Shown one piece after another: positions 17,901 through 25,631 of a DNA stretch of 58,508 nucleotides. Origin of the DNA: a bacterium (GTDB lineage Bacteria > Electryoneota > Electryoneia > Electryoneales > Electryoneaceae). Position 1 is the first letter of the stretch, and each line of letters begins with the position of its first letter. The stretch covers positions 1 to 58,508 of the forward strand of contig JANQEY010000159.1 in assembly GCA_028278125.1 (NCBI GenBank), read 5' to 3'. The translations under genes and the position numbers were made by a program. Under the pieces are notes generated by a model. The model saw only the letters and a list, made by a program, of their open reading frames with translations, made no database searches and had not been told where the DNA came from.

Positions 17901-19473
17901 CAGGAAGAACGGACCAATCATCACCCGATGCTATAGTATTTCCAAGGTCACCTTGTGCATTTTCATACCCGGTAACAAAGTAAGGATCCAAATCATCCCT
18001 GGTATCCTCATAATTCAGAGATACCGTAGCGGCAATTGGATCAAGGACTATCTGCCCCGTTGGTCCATAACCAATACTAAAGAATCGAACTGCATCGAAC
18101 TGGATGATGAATTTCCCATCCATTTCGCCCACATACACATTTCCTCCTGCAGGCTGATTCAGGTCCGTTGCATAAAGAGCAATAATATTATTCGGTTCAT
18201 TCAGATTAGGAAATTCCGGCAGGAATAGAGAAGTGTCTACACTGCTGCTGAAAGTAATCCAGCCATTTGCACAAAGGCGGAAGCGGTCATGAACCTCACC
18301 GTTCCATTCAAAATCGCCAAAACCATAATCAGCAAAAACAATTTCAACGTTCTCGTTATTTTCTAATGGTATTTCTGTACCTGTACCGCTTATGTCATAC
18401 CAGGTATATGTACTGGCGTTGTAAGGAATATCTTCATCTTCATGGTGGACGTAGTAAGTATACCAGGTGTCTGTACCTGCCGGTAATCGTCTTTCATTTG
18501 AATTCGCAGAGCCATCAACCGCAAGCAGGTGCCAGGCAATTTTGTCTCCAACATCCTGGAAATTGCCGGGAATCGTTGCCGAATATTCGTTGGGTGTACC
18601 TGTCGGGCTCATGGCAATTGTAGTCTGGTCTTCGACAGTTCCCAGGACGTCATGACCATAGGTAAGGTCGAAACTGGCAATTCCGGAAGGATCAGAAGCA
18701 AGGGCAACAATCGTTCTTGCCTGTCCTGCGAAATTTACTTCCGGATAACTTACGAGGGTTACTGCCGGAGGAATTCCTTCACCAGCTGTCTGGCCCAATA
18801 CTTCAACATTGTCAACACTCCATGACCATGCCCATGTGCCACCATCGTCATAACGGAACCGGACTTTAACATCTGCTTCGTTTGCCGCCCATGCTGAAAT
18901 GTCAAGGTAGGTTGGATATTCTTCAATATCATCGGTATATATAGTCGCGTTTGTCCAAGATGTTCCTCCATCAGTGGAAACATCAACTGCCGCAAAATCA
19001 CTTACACCTTCATTCGTGAAATAGTTGTCAAATGCAAGAGTAACAGTGTTATAACCCAGGGTACTGAAAGATGGGCTTATCAAACGTTCGTCGATATGCG
19101 CCACGAAATCCGAATAAACATACATATACGGTGGCTCAAGGCTTCCAAATGCAAAAGTTTCCGCATACCACGCATCACCAACATTATCACCGGAATCTTC
19201 AACTGTCCAGCCTACGGGCAGCCCGGGATCAAAGTCTTCGGATGGGAAAAGGATATCATCAAGTTCATTAAAACCACCCTGGTTGTTTCGATCACCAGAT
19301 ACCCTGGGGAAGCTTGATTGAAAAATGACATTATATGGTACACCCTGCGCTCGCAATTGTCTTGCTCGCTCCATCTCCGCTTCAGAATGGAGACGGGGGC
19401 TTGCAAATAGTGTCGCTGACCAGATAAACAGCAACACTAATATTGAAATAGAAACTATCCGCATTGCTTTCAT
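14905..19473 (-). CDS. Large secreted multidomain protein with alternating fibronectin III-like repeats and type IX-like sorting domain
   Basis: The start at 19473 is chosen because GGGG lies 7 bases upstream and a signal peptide follows at once (MKAMRIVSISILVLLFIWSA); an in-frame start 69 bases further out has no support. The protein is about 1522 residues. The order is: choice-of-anchor-J-like jelly roll (about 50-240, WAWSWSVDNVEVLG); a beta region with NERRLPAGTDTWYTYYVHH; a domain with FADYGFGDFEWNG and LCANGWITFSS; a carboxypeptidase-regulatory-like module (LDGYVEDDQGNPLENVEITV); seven fibronectin III-like repeats; and the sorting tail (IFPNPFNPTVQVVLAV, VYDILGRQV, SGIYFLRAA). It is a paralogue of the next gene over its N-terminal ~600 residues. 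A surface structural or adhesive role is inferred. Confidence 0.85.
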   Translation of the reverse strand: MKAMRIVSISILVLLFIWSATLFASPRLHSEAEMERARQLRAQGVPYNVIFQSSFPRVSGDRNNQGGFNELDDILFPSEDFDPGLPVGWTVEDSGDNVGDAWYAETFAFGSLEPPYMYVYSDFVAHIDERLISPSFSTLGYNTVTLAFDNYFTNEGVSDFAAVDVSTDGGTSWTNATIYTDDIEEYPTYLDISAWAANEADVKVRFRYDDGGTWAWSWSVDNVEVLGQTAGEGIPPAVTLVSYPEVNFAGQARTIVALASDPSGIASFDLTYGHDVLGTVEDQTTIAMSPTGTPNEYSATIPGNFQDVGDKIAWHLLAVDGSANSNERRLPAGTDTWYTYYVHHEDEDIPYNASTYTWYDISGTGTEIPLENNENVEIVFADYGFGDFEWNGEVHDRFRLCANGWITFSSSVDTSLFLPEFPNLNEPNNIIALYATDLNQPAGGNVYVGEMDGKFIIQFDAVRFFSIGYGPTGQIVLDPIAATVSLNYEDTRDDLDPYFVTGYENAQGDLGNTIASGDDWSVLPDETSYTIGHPGGDLDGYVEDDQGNPLENVEITVAIASEPSHTKVESTDVNGDYLVEDLGENFYDVTATLLGFSTETAQNVNVQSGLTTTQDFTLTGVAPSAFNLLSPANGATCYSGDTTLVWESTTDPDPADPITYHVWWATNAGFTQNLDSAAVAGGDTTLDLSNLIDETTYWWKVRAQDSHTIGTWSVTWTFEVFEIEPPGTFSLFLPADFAVVDDDTVNVFWTASTDPDPGDEITYQVEWTDDPLGVFYTAQTDVTTYAITDLADMVLGGGELDELPDDITIYWRVKAIDSYGLETWANPGITGRRFSIYIIDPPDPFSLLGPADASVCVSGDTTLTWEVATEADPDDQVDSYWVWWATDAGFTQNLDSVEVTDGTSHDLTGMIDDMTYYWKVRAQDGNTNGTWSTETWTILVFQPEPPEADGFELVSPVDGSVENTDEVNVTWTATTDPDPGDQLTYHLHWSIDEEFDPYYQATTVETEYLITDLEDALAGIGGIRNGNDDLPEVPGGKVNSVKVGLGDMPPGNNELDELPDDITLYWRVKAVDTYDLETWASPGEDGWSFDVYIPNAPNAFSLLTPADGSVTWTGDTTLTWEAAAEADPDDDIEAYWVWWATDADFSLNLDSAEVTEGTEYDLAAMLDEETYYWKVRAQDSNTVGTWSTETWTVDVYIPEAPGAFALTGPEDESTITEDEVELSWGVSTDPDDGDVVTYTLQWSTDSNFDIDVNEFTTMANSHTVTDLYANFDEMDVYWRVKASDTFDMETWADPGDMGWSFTVNEPDPPTPFTLMTPETGADITLEDPFDQEFTWEESTDPDPGDVVTYTFYLNLVLDDGDTNIDTTLMVEGVEEETYTVNIPLLLETTYWNDVVSGDWWVVAVSGDDQVECDEHFTLTYQPNTLVYENQFTGVPTKWNVAGIFPNPFNPTVQVVLAVPTAAVVHAEVYDILGRQVAVLNNNALQPGYHRFSWRATGPSGIYFLRAASATGWSAVHKMMYVK
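15216..17616 (-). repeat. Coding region of alternating A/B fibronectin III-like repeats
   Basis: Seven modules of about 100 residues follow one another. Odd modules (type A) share GDTTLTWE, VWWATDAGF and YYWKVRAQDSNTxGTWS. Even modules (type B) share TDPDPGD, DDITxYWRVKAxD and LETWAxPG. The order is A-B-A-B-A-B plus a divergent last module, so the duplicated unit was the A-B pair. The fourth module has an extra ~30 residues containing two short Gly/Pro-rich segments. Confidence 0.8.
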
Positions 19474-19977
19474 GATAACCCCGCTTATGTTAATAAGTAA
19501 TAAATATTTACCTAAACCTTCATGCTTGTCTATACCAAGCACAATAATTCAAGCTGTATAAGATGATATAAATTGACTTTTTACTGCAATGTGATACTTG
19601 TCATACTAAAGTGTGACGTGCCAGCACTAACCTGGAAAAATTCGCTTATGTCCTATGTTTTCAATACCATACTCGGACTCAAAGAGTTTTAATCAGTCTC
19701 CCTGCAGCAACCGGTATTTTATTACAAAACTTAATGTCAACCTGTATCGTCCTCAGTTTTATAAGATGAGGAACTGGATTGAGCCTTCGCAAGACCTTGC
19801 GGAAAGTAATGTTCAGCAGTGAGGGAATTTCTTCTAATTACGGCTCTGATGACTCCATTTTCAATGAAAAGCCGAAAACTTGCCAGGGAAAAATTTGTCG
19901 TTAATAATCAAAAAAATATTGAACAGTAAAAAAGCCCCGCAATTTGCGGGGCTTAAATATTGGAACATATAGAATTA
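19474..19977. other. Intergenic spacer between two paralogous secreted-protein genes
   Basis: This 504-base spacer contains the terminator of the right-hand gene at 19927-19954 and must hold the promoter of the left-hand gene. I see no coding sequence, dispersed repeat or clear promoter hexamers in it. Confidence 0.5.
19927..19954 (-). terminator. Rho-independent terminator
   Basis: The arms AAGCCCCGCA (19932-19941) and TGCGGGGCTT (19945-19954) pair perfectly around a 3-base loop. On the minus strand a T-run follows. It lies 24 bases after the stop of the gene at 19978. Confidence 0.93.
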
Positions 19978-22872
19978 TTAACGAACCAGCACTACTTTTT
20001 GCATTACGTTCATCTTGCCTGCAACCTGTGCATGAACAAAATAGATACCGCTTGAAAGGTTGGAAGCGTCAAATACCAGGTTGTTGTAACCTGCGGAATA
20101 ACGTTCATTTGCCAGTACAGCTACCTGCTGACCGATAACGTTATACACGTTTACCTTCAGCCGTGCTGCTTCAGGCATACTGATGGTCACTGTAGTAGCA
20201 GGATTAAACGGATTTGGATAGATGCTCTTAATTCCGAAATCACTCGGTAAAGCTAATGATGATACTTCCGGATCAATCCTCAGCTCATCCCAGCCGCCAT
20301 AGGTCCAGCCTTCAAGACCAATTTCTGTCGGAGCTGTATCCAGCTCTTCGCCGGGAAGCTTTTCAAGGGTGAAGCTATCCGTATCATCAATGATATCAGG
20401 ATAGGTACCGATATTGGCGATGTATGTGTAAATACCGGGTTCAATCGGGGCAGGTACGTTCTGGTATGGGGCTACACTGATCGTGTAGTTCGCCGGTACA
20501 TCAAGGCCGGGAATGTAAACTGCAGGTCCGTGGAGTGTCCCATCCGGGAACAGAACCATCGTCCAGGCATCGTAATAATAAGTCTCGTCAAGGGGATTAT
20601 TAACTGCCACACCGTAACGGAACTCACCGCCTTCAGCCGGTATTTCTATCGGTGTATCAAATGGTGTTAACGTCACACTCGGATAAACAGGTATATCAAC
20701 GCTGAATGTCCAGACCTGGTTCGACCATGTGCCTTCGGTATGAGTGTCTTCAGCAAGTACCTTCCACCAGTAGGTTACACCATCTTCTAAACCGACGATA
20801 TCATAAGTAGTCGCGTCCCCGGCATCGAAAATATTCAGGTTTTCAGTAAATAATTCATCCGTTGCCAGGTAGACGGTGTAATTGATGGGATCCTCGGGAT
20901 CAGGGTCGCTTGTTGCTTCCCACTCAAGGGTGACATCCGCGACAAGAAGGGTAGTACCATTTCCAGGACTCAGCAGGTCATATGGATCTGGTGGAATCGG
21001 GTTAAGTACAAAATCAAAGATAGTATCAACAAGAAGATCTATTCCGGTATATGAAACAGTTTCATAGCCAAGATATGATGCGGTAATTTCGTAACTATAT
21101 GTGTCATTATATGCAAGGTCATCAAAGCTGTATGCACCAGCAGCATCAGTTGTTCCACCGGCCTGAACCATGACTGGAACAGTTGTATAAAGTTCAACTA
21201 ACGCACCTTCGATGGGTGTAGCGTCAGGATCTGTCACGGTACCTGAAACCAGGGGAACCAACCCGGGGGCGCCCAAACGATAAGATGTTTCAGGAACAAG
21301 ATTGCCCCAATCTTCAGTAAGGAGAATGGTATTGCCAAGATCACCATATTCGTTTTCATAACCGATCGTTAAAAACTGCTCCCATTCTGGTTCTGATTCC
21401 ATGTAGTTTAAATATACCCTGTGCTGAGGTCCATCCACGGGATCCTCCTGGAAAGGATCCAGAACTATCTGGCCTGTTGGGCCGTAAGCGTGCGTATAGA
21501 AACGCATGTTGTCCCACTGGATGATCATCTTTCCATCAATGACATCAACAAACACCCTGCTTTCATCTTCCCATGTCCTCAGGTCGGTAGCAAACAATGC
21601 GACAACATCATTCGGTTCGTTTGCATCGGGGAATGCCGGGAGGTACAAGTCTGTTCCTTCGTAGCCGCTGAAAGTAATCCAACCGTTTGTGCAGACACGG
21701 ATCCTGTCGTAGGCTACTCCATGCCAGTTAAAATCTCCGAAACCATAGTCCGCTAAAACAACTTCAACGTTTGAGTCGTTATCAAGCTCAAGTTCAGTTC
21801 CACCTGTTGCGTCACGCCAATAGTAATGATGTGTGTCCCAGGGAATATCTTCGGAAGGATCATGGACATAATAGCTGTACCATGAGTCCGCTTCCGCGGG
21901 AAGTCGTCTTTCATTGGCGTTAAATGAACCGTCTATAGCCAGGAGATGCCAGGCAATCTGGTCACCGGGATTCTGGTATCCGCCGGGAATAACTGCTGAA
22001 TATTCGTCCGGGTTGCCTGTCGGAGTCATTGCTACTGTCGCCTGATCTATCACTGTGTCGCCTGAGTAACGGCCATAAGTTAGATCGAAGCTGGCAATTC
22101 CGGAATCATCTGTAGCTGTAGCAACAACGGTTGCATCATTGGAGTTGTAATTCACCTCTGGATATGATAAAAGCGTAACTTCCGGCGGGATCGCTTCACC
22201 ATCGGCGATTGCCTCAACCGCGACATTATCAACAATCCAGTACCATCCCCAGACATTGTTGTCGTAATACTGGAAACGAACCTGGACATCTGCTTCGTCA
22301 GCTGCCCATGCCGATATATCCAGGTAGGTTGGGTATTCTTCTATGTCGGCCGTATATGTAACTGCATTATCCCAAGTTGATCCACCGTCGGTTGAAACAT
22401 CTACCGCGGCATAGTCACCAAGGCCTGCGTTTACATGCAGATTATCGAATGAAAGGGTGATAACGTTGTATCCCTCGGTGCTGAAAGAGGGGGTTATAAG
22501 ACGTTCATCAAGTAGACCAAAGGGATCGGAATAAACGTACATATATGGGGGTGTAAGATCGCCAAAGGGGAATGACTCCGCATACCAGGAATCCCCAAGA
22601 TTATCTCCAAGGTCCTCTACAGTCCACCCTAATGGTAACCCAAGATCGAAACCTTCCAATGCAAAAACTACATCGTCAAGTTCGTCAACCGGACCTGGTA
22701 CATCCTGGGTTCTTACAATACTTGGATAACTGGATTCAAGGTAGAGAGTGTGAGGTAGTTCCGGGCTTCTGATTTCTGATAACTGATTTTTTTGTTCCAT
22801 AGAAAACAGTGCCGTTGTTCCCGCAACAAGGAAACAAAGCACGATTAAATACACAACCGGCCTGAACTTCAT
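19978..22872 (-). CDS. Secreted multidomain protein with type IX-like sorting domain, paralogue of the 14905-19473 product
   Basis: The 964-residue protein starts at an ATG behind GGAGG and has a signal peptide (VVYLIVLCFLVAGTTALF). Its first ~600 residues follow the larger neighbour almost domain by domain: DLGDNLGDSWYAESF, PPYMYVYSD, EEYPTYLDISAWAA, NERRLPAEADSWYSYYVHD, LADYGFGDFNWHG and VCTNGWITFSG. A carboxypeptidase-regulatory-like module (VSGTVTDPDATPIEGALVEL) and a single type A fibronectin-like repeat (YWWKVLAEDTHTEGTWS) come next, then the sorting domain (IYPNPFNPATTVTISM, VYNVIGQQVAVL, SGIYFVHAQ). The pair probably arose by tandem duplication, with repeat expansion in the other copy. 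Its start faces the RiPP operon across a 440-base divergent region. Confidence 0.85.
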   Translation of the reverse strand: MKFRPVVYLIVLCFLVAGTTALFSMEQKNQLSEIRSPELPHTLYLESSYPSIVRTQDVPGPVDELDDVVFALEGFDLGLPLGWTVEDLGDNLGDSWYAESFPFGDLTPPYMYVYSDPFGLLDERLITPSFSTEGYNVITLSFDNLHVNAGLGDYAAVDVSTDGGSTWDNAVTYTADIEEYPTYLDISAWAADEADVQVRFQYYDNNVWGWYWIVDNVAVEAIADGEAIPPEVTLLSYPEVNYNSNDATVVATATDDSGIASFDLTYGRYSGDTVIDQATVAMTPTGNPDEYSAVIPGGYQNPGDQIAWHLLAIDGSFNANERRLPAEADSWYSYYVHDPSEDIPWDTHHYYWRDATGGTELELDNDSNVEVVLADYGFGDFNWHGVAYDRIRVCTNGWITFSGYEGTDLYLPAFPDANEPNDVVALFATDLRTWEDESRVFVDVIDGKMIIQWDNMRFYTHAYGPTGQIVLDPFQEDPVDGPQHRVYLNYMESEPEWEQFLTIGYENEYGDLGNTILLTEDWGNLVPETSYRLGAPGLVPLVSGTVTDPDATPIEGALVELYTTVPVMVQAGGTTDAAGAYSFDDLAYNDTYSYEITASYLGYETVSYTGIDLLVDTIFDFVLNPIPPDPYDLLSPGNGTTLLVADVTLEWEATSDPDPEDPINYTVYLATDELFTENLNIFDAGDATTYDIVGLEDGVTYWWKVLAEDTHTEGTWSNQVWTFSVDIPVYPSVTLTPFDTPIEIPAEGGEFRYGVAVNNPLDETYYYDAWTMVLFPDGTLHGPAVYIPGLDVPANYTISVAPYQNVPAPIEPGIYTYIANIGTYPDIIDDTDSFTLEKLPGEELDTAPTEIGLEGWTYGGWDELRIDPEVSSLALPSDFGIKSIYPNPFNPATTVTISMPEAARLKVNVYNVIGQQVAVLANERYSAGYNNLVFDASNLSSGIYFVHAQVAGKMNVMQKVVLVR

Positions 22873-22972
22873 TTTAAACCTCCAGCAGTTGTTAATCTAT
22901 AATTAATATTTGTTTATCATCTCTCCCGGATTTAATAATCTATTGATCAACCATGCAAGGAATTTCCGGAGT

Positions 22973-23021
22973 TATCCAACTTAAAATTGGATATAGTTAT
23001 AGCGTATCCAAATTAATCCAA
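22973..23021. promoter_or_regulatory. Cluster of TATCCAA boxes, putative operator
   Basis: TATCCAA occurs at 22973-22979, its exact complement TTGGATA at 22987-22993, TATCCAA again at 23005-23011 and the variant AATCCAA at 23015-23021. Each neighbouring pair of the first three forms a perfect 7-bp inverted repeat (spacers 7 and 11). The cluster is about 100 bases upstream of the minus-strand gene start and about 300 bases upstream of the RiPP operon start. Confidence 0.5.
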
Positions 23022-23054
23022 ATTCTTTGAATACTCTTTGGGGATTCTTTGAAT
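23022..23054. promoter_or_regulatory. Three tandem 11-bp direct repeats, putative regulator-binding array
   Basis: ATTCTTTGAAT occurs exactly at 23022-23032 and 23044-23054. The 11 bases between them (ACTCTTTGGGG) share A-TCTTTG with both, so the stretch is three tandem 11-bp units, roughly one helical turn each. It directly adjoins the TATCCAA cluster. Confidence 0.5.
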
Positions 23055-23312
23055 TTTCGGCTTTTGAAAATTAATATAAAGTGTCTCCGAGAGTGTTTAA
23101 GTGTTCATACCTTTTCCATTCAGATGTTGTATTTGAATTGTAAGCGATTTACCTGAATCTTGTGTTTTACGTCGGTTTTCGATCCTCAAAAACTACAGAT
23201 TATTTCTAACCAACCGGCACCGTCATTTAAAGATTATGCCGATAATGCTATTGCAAGTTGAAATAGTGGTATTTATGTTTTCATCACCTAACAATGCGAA
23301 AGAGAGAAATCC

Positions 23313-23639
23313 ATGCCTGAAGAAATAAATATTGACGGTGTTTACAGCCCGTCTGAAGAAGTTGTTGCCCGTGAAATTGAGGGTGTAATCATCCTGGTTC
23401 CGTTGACGTCCGGAGTGGGTGATATGGAAGACGAATTGTTTACTCTGAACGATACCGGCAAAGCAATATGGGACTTGCTTGACGGGAAACGCAGCCTGCG
23501 AGAGATAACCGGCAACCTTGCGGAGGAATATTCATCAGAGCCCGATGTACTCGAGGAAGATATCCTGGGATTCGCCAATGAACTTTTCGAAAGAAAAATC
23601 ATTTCACCTGTTGACATCCAGGCGGATGCAGGTTCATGA
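23313..23639 (+). CDS. PqqD-family peptide-binding protein (RiPP recognition element)
   Basis: The 108-residue protein has the PqqD fold signature. It opens with a beta region (EVVAREIEGVIILVPL) and continues with FTLNDTGKAIWDLLDGKRSLREI, the hallmark LN-TG--IW-LLDG segment near residues 46-65, and a winged-helix end (ILGFANELFERKIIS). PqqD proteins bind the leader of a precursor peptide and deliver it to a radical SAM enzyme. AGAGAGAAA lies just upstream of the ATG. It is the first gene of the operon, and the ATG of the next gene overlaps its TGA by four bases. Confidence 0.9.
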   Translation: MPEEINIDGVYSPSEEVVAREIEGVIILVPLTSGVGDMEDELFTLNDTGKAIWDLLDGKRSLREITGNLAEEYSSEPDVLEEDILGFANELFERKIISPVDIQADAGS

Positions 23640-24145
23640 CGCCAGCCTCAAAAGAATGGCATACTCCTTTCTGTTCAAGCCTAAAACATGATCTCACGGA
23701 ACGGGAGATCATCGCTGTAGCTCGTGGTATTCTTGACCAAGGCAGTCGTTTCCGCTGCAGGGTTCAGGGCAGCAGTATGTGGCCATTTCTGCGAAGCGAT
23801 GACTGGGTTATAGTGGAAAGTGCCGTAATGACATCGATAAAACAGGGCGATATTGTTGTTTTCACACCAGCAGAGAATTCTCGTTTAGTCATTCACAGGG
23901 TTACCGGTACCAACGGGAACCAGGTAAATATCAAAGGTGACAACACCTCCCCCGACGGTTCGTTTGACCGCGACTCGATCATCGGAAAAGCAGTAATGAT
24001 AGAACGTCATGGGAAAAAAATATATCCCGGAAACAACCTGGTCCAACGTTTGATCCTGCTTTTAACCAGATTTAAGCCCGCTTCTTTCTTTATTTTTCCA
24101 TTTATCAACATCTTCAGCGGTATCAGAAGCGAGGGAACACGATGA
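23636..24145 (+). CDS. S26-like Ser/His peptidase (SipW/SEC11-type), probable leader peptidase
   Basis: The 169-residue protein shows the signal-peptidase-like order: VQGSSMWPFL with candidate nucleophile Ser47, IKQGDIVVF (residues 68-76), VIHRV with His87, and IKGDNTSPD (99-107). In bacterial type I signal peptidases the general base is Lys; here a His occupies the place, as in archaeal, SipW and ER enzymes. There is no clear N-terminal membrane anchor, but a hydrophobic stretch near residues 145-162 (FFIFPFINIF) could associate with membrane. Because the ABC exporter of this operon lacks a C39 peptidase domain, I infer that this enzyme trims the precursor peptide. The gene is coupled by ATGA overlaps to both neighbours. 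Confidence 0.82.
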   Translation: MTPASKEWHTPFCSSLKHDLTEREIIAVARGILDQGSRFRCRVQGSSMWPFLRSDDWVIVESAVMTSIKQGDIVVFTPAENSRLVIHRVTGTNGNQVNIKGDNTSPDGSFDRDSIIGKAVMIERHGKKIYPGNNLVQRLILLLTRFKPASFFIFPFINIFSGIRSEGTR

Positions 24146-25263
24146 AAGATCGTTACGTTTCCAGCCTGCCATTATCTGAATTCGACCTTTGGAGTAAAGT
24201 CGGACAGAGTCGTGTATTATCCAATATTACATATGAACTGACACCACGCTGCAACCTGGACTGCAAACACTGCTACATCAATCTCCCTGCCAACGATTCC
24301 AGGGTCAGGTCAAATGAATTATCATTAGAAGAGATAACAAAAATCGCAAACGACGCTATTGACCTGGGTACATTATGGTGGCTGCTATCGGGTGGTGAGC
24401 CTCTCCTCCACCCTCAGTTTGAAGAAATAATGATCATGTTGAAAGAGAAGGGATTTCTTGTCAGTGTTTTTACAAATGCTGCCATTATTTCGAATAAACA
24501 CATAGATCTTTTTAAGGAGTATCCTCCTAGAGACATTGAGGTTACGGTATATGGTGTAACGGAAGAGACATATGAAAAAATCAGCCGGAAAAAGGGAAGC
24601 TACAAAGCGTTCAGATGTGGGCTTCAGAAACTGCTCGATAACGGCATCAGGGTCAGGTTAAAAGCCATGGCACTGCGTTCGAATTTTCATGAATTCCCTG
24701 AGATAATTAAATTCTGTAAAGAGACAACGAAAGATTTTTTCCGCGCTGATCCAATGCTCCACCTCAGGTATGATCTTGATCCGGAACGAAACGAAGAGAT
24801 AAAATCAGAACGTCTCGAAAAGGGTGATGTTCTTAAACTGGATGCCATGGACTCCACCAGGAGCGAAGCGCTGGCTTTAAACTGTCCGAAACCGGCAGAG
24901 GAACCGGTTATAAAGGTTTCGGATAAATTATTTACCTGTAATGTTGGAAAAAACAGCGCTGTAATCGGATATGACGGCAAACTCCGTCCTTGTTCCTCAC
25001 TGATCCATCCTGACTTCCAGTATGACTTAAAAAAAGGCCGTTTGAAAGACGGTTGGGAGAATTTTATCCCCAAGGTCCGGGAGATGCGAATCGAACGTGA
25101 ATCGTTACAGGGGACTTGTGGATCTTGTAACCTGTTTAATCTCTGTTTATGGTGCCCTGCTCACGCATATCTTGAAACCGGCAATCTTGAAGCAGACATT
25201 CCCGGATTCTGCCAGATTGCACACGCTCGCCAGGACAATGCGCTAAATAATATTGCTGAATGA
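24142..25263 (+). CDS. Radical SAM/SPASM peptide maturase 1
   Basis: The 373-residue protein has the radical SAM motif CNLDCKHC (Cys37, Cys41, Cys44; CX3CX2C) and the SAM-binding GGEPLLHP. The C-terminal SPASM region has FTC, then GKLRPC, then CGSCNLFNLCLWC and a last GFC, giving sites for auxiliary iron-sulfur clusters. The spacing CX2CX5CX2C is one residue shorter than the usual CX2CX5CX3C. SPASM enzymes next to PqqD proteins usually install thioether, C-C or other cross-links, or epimerise residues, in a precursor peptide. The start overlaps the peptidase gene stop (ATGA). The precursor peptide gene follows after 148 bases. Confidence 0.92.
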   Translation: MKDRYVSSLPLSEFDLWSKVGQSRVLSNITYELTPRCNLDCKHCYINLPANDSRVRSNELSLEEITKIANDAIDLGTLWWLLSGGEPLLHPQFEEIMIMLKEKGFLVSVFTNAAIISNKHIDLFKEYPPRDIEVTVYGVTEETYEKISRKKGSYKAFRCGLQKLLDNGIRVRLKAMALRSNFHEFPEIIKFCKETTKDFFRADPMLHLRYDLDPERNEEIKSERLEKGDVLKLDAMDSTRSEALALNCPKPAEEPVIKVSDKLFTCNVGKNSAVIGYDGKLRPCSSLIHPDFQYDLKKGRLKDGWENFIPKVREMRIERESLQGTCGSCNLFNLCLWCPAHAYLETGNLEADIPGFCQIAHARQDNALNNIAE

Positions 25264-25411
25264 GTCGTAATATATAGTAGGATCATTCGGTGACTTCGTA
25301 TTAATCGTTGAGTTATATTGATTACTTGTTGCTTGGACATTTTGCAAGTATATTTGGGTTTGATTACAATTCACAGATTTTTATTTTATTATATAGAATT
25401 ATTCGGAGATT

Positions 25412-25585
25412 ATGATGGACAAGAAGCAATGGGAGCGGCCAAAATTGTTGGTGCTTGTTCGTGCCAAGCCAGAGGAGAGCGTTTTAGCATCATGTAAAGA
25501 CGGCGAATCCGGGCGTGGCGCTTCAGCTGCCGGGTGCTACCAGCCAGACCGTGTAACACCATGCACCGCGCAAACCGCCAGCTAG
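25412..25585 (+). CDS. RiPP precursor peptide, 57 residues, three Cys
   Basis: This small gene is easily missed by ORF callers. It encodes 57 residues from ATG 25412, or 56 from the adjacent ATG 25415; GGAG at 25405-25408 gives better spacing (6 bases) to the second. The leader-like half reads WERPKLLVLVRAKPEESVL; the other half is rich in Gly, Ser, Ala and Cys (Cys28, Cys42, Cys51) and ends TAQTAS. From memory, small peptides with a PKL-VLVR-KPEE-VL--CK block occur beside PqqD and SPASM genes in other genomes; this needs a database check. It lies between the first maturase (148 bases upstream) and the ABC exporter (46 bases downstream), the right place for a substrate gene. Codon use is in line with neighbours and the reading frame is clean. 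The mature product and modification are unknown. Confidence 0.82.
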   Translation: MMDKKQWERPKLLVLVRAKPEESVLASCKDGESGRGASAAGCYQPDRVTPCTAQTAS

Positions 25586-25631
25586 GGGAATACTCCCGTG
25601 TGCTCATTTCCGAATCACAGGAAAGAATCTT

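Larger units (their letters stand above)
22873..23312. other. Divergent regulatory region between a secreted-protein gene and the RiPP operon
   Basis: These 440 bases separate a minus-strand secreted-protein gene and the plus-strand RiPP operon. They hold two motif arrays (22973-23021 and 23022-23054) described separately. No coding sequence is convincing: the longest small frame in the last 100 bases lacks a ribosome binding site. Confidence 0.6.

Noticed and set aside
19505..19560. GG...GC pair resembling a sigma-54 promoter upstream of the large repeat protein
   Set aside because: The spacing is 9 rather than 10 bases, and the TGGCAC and TTGC boxes do not match. A similar 9-base pair upstream of the gene at 22872 was rejected for the same reason.
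23238..23245. GCCGATAA, the sigma-28 -10 consensus, 68 bases upstream of the PqqD gene
   Set aside because: No TAAAGTTT-like box lies 11 bases upstream; the nearby TTTAAAGATT is only 2 bases away, so the promoter geometry is wrong.
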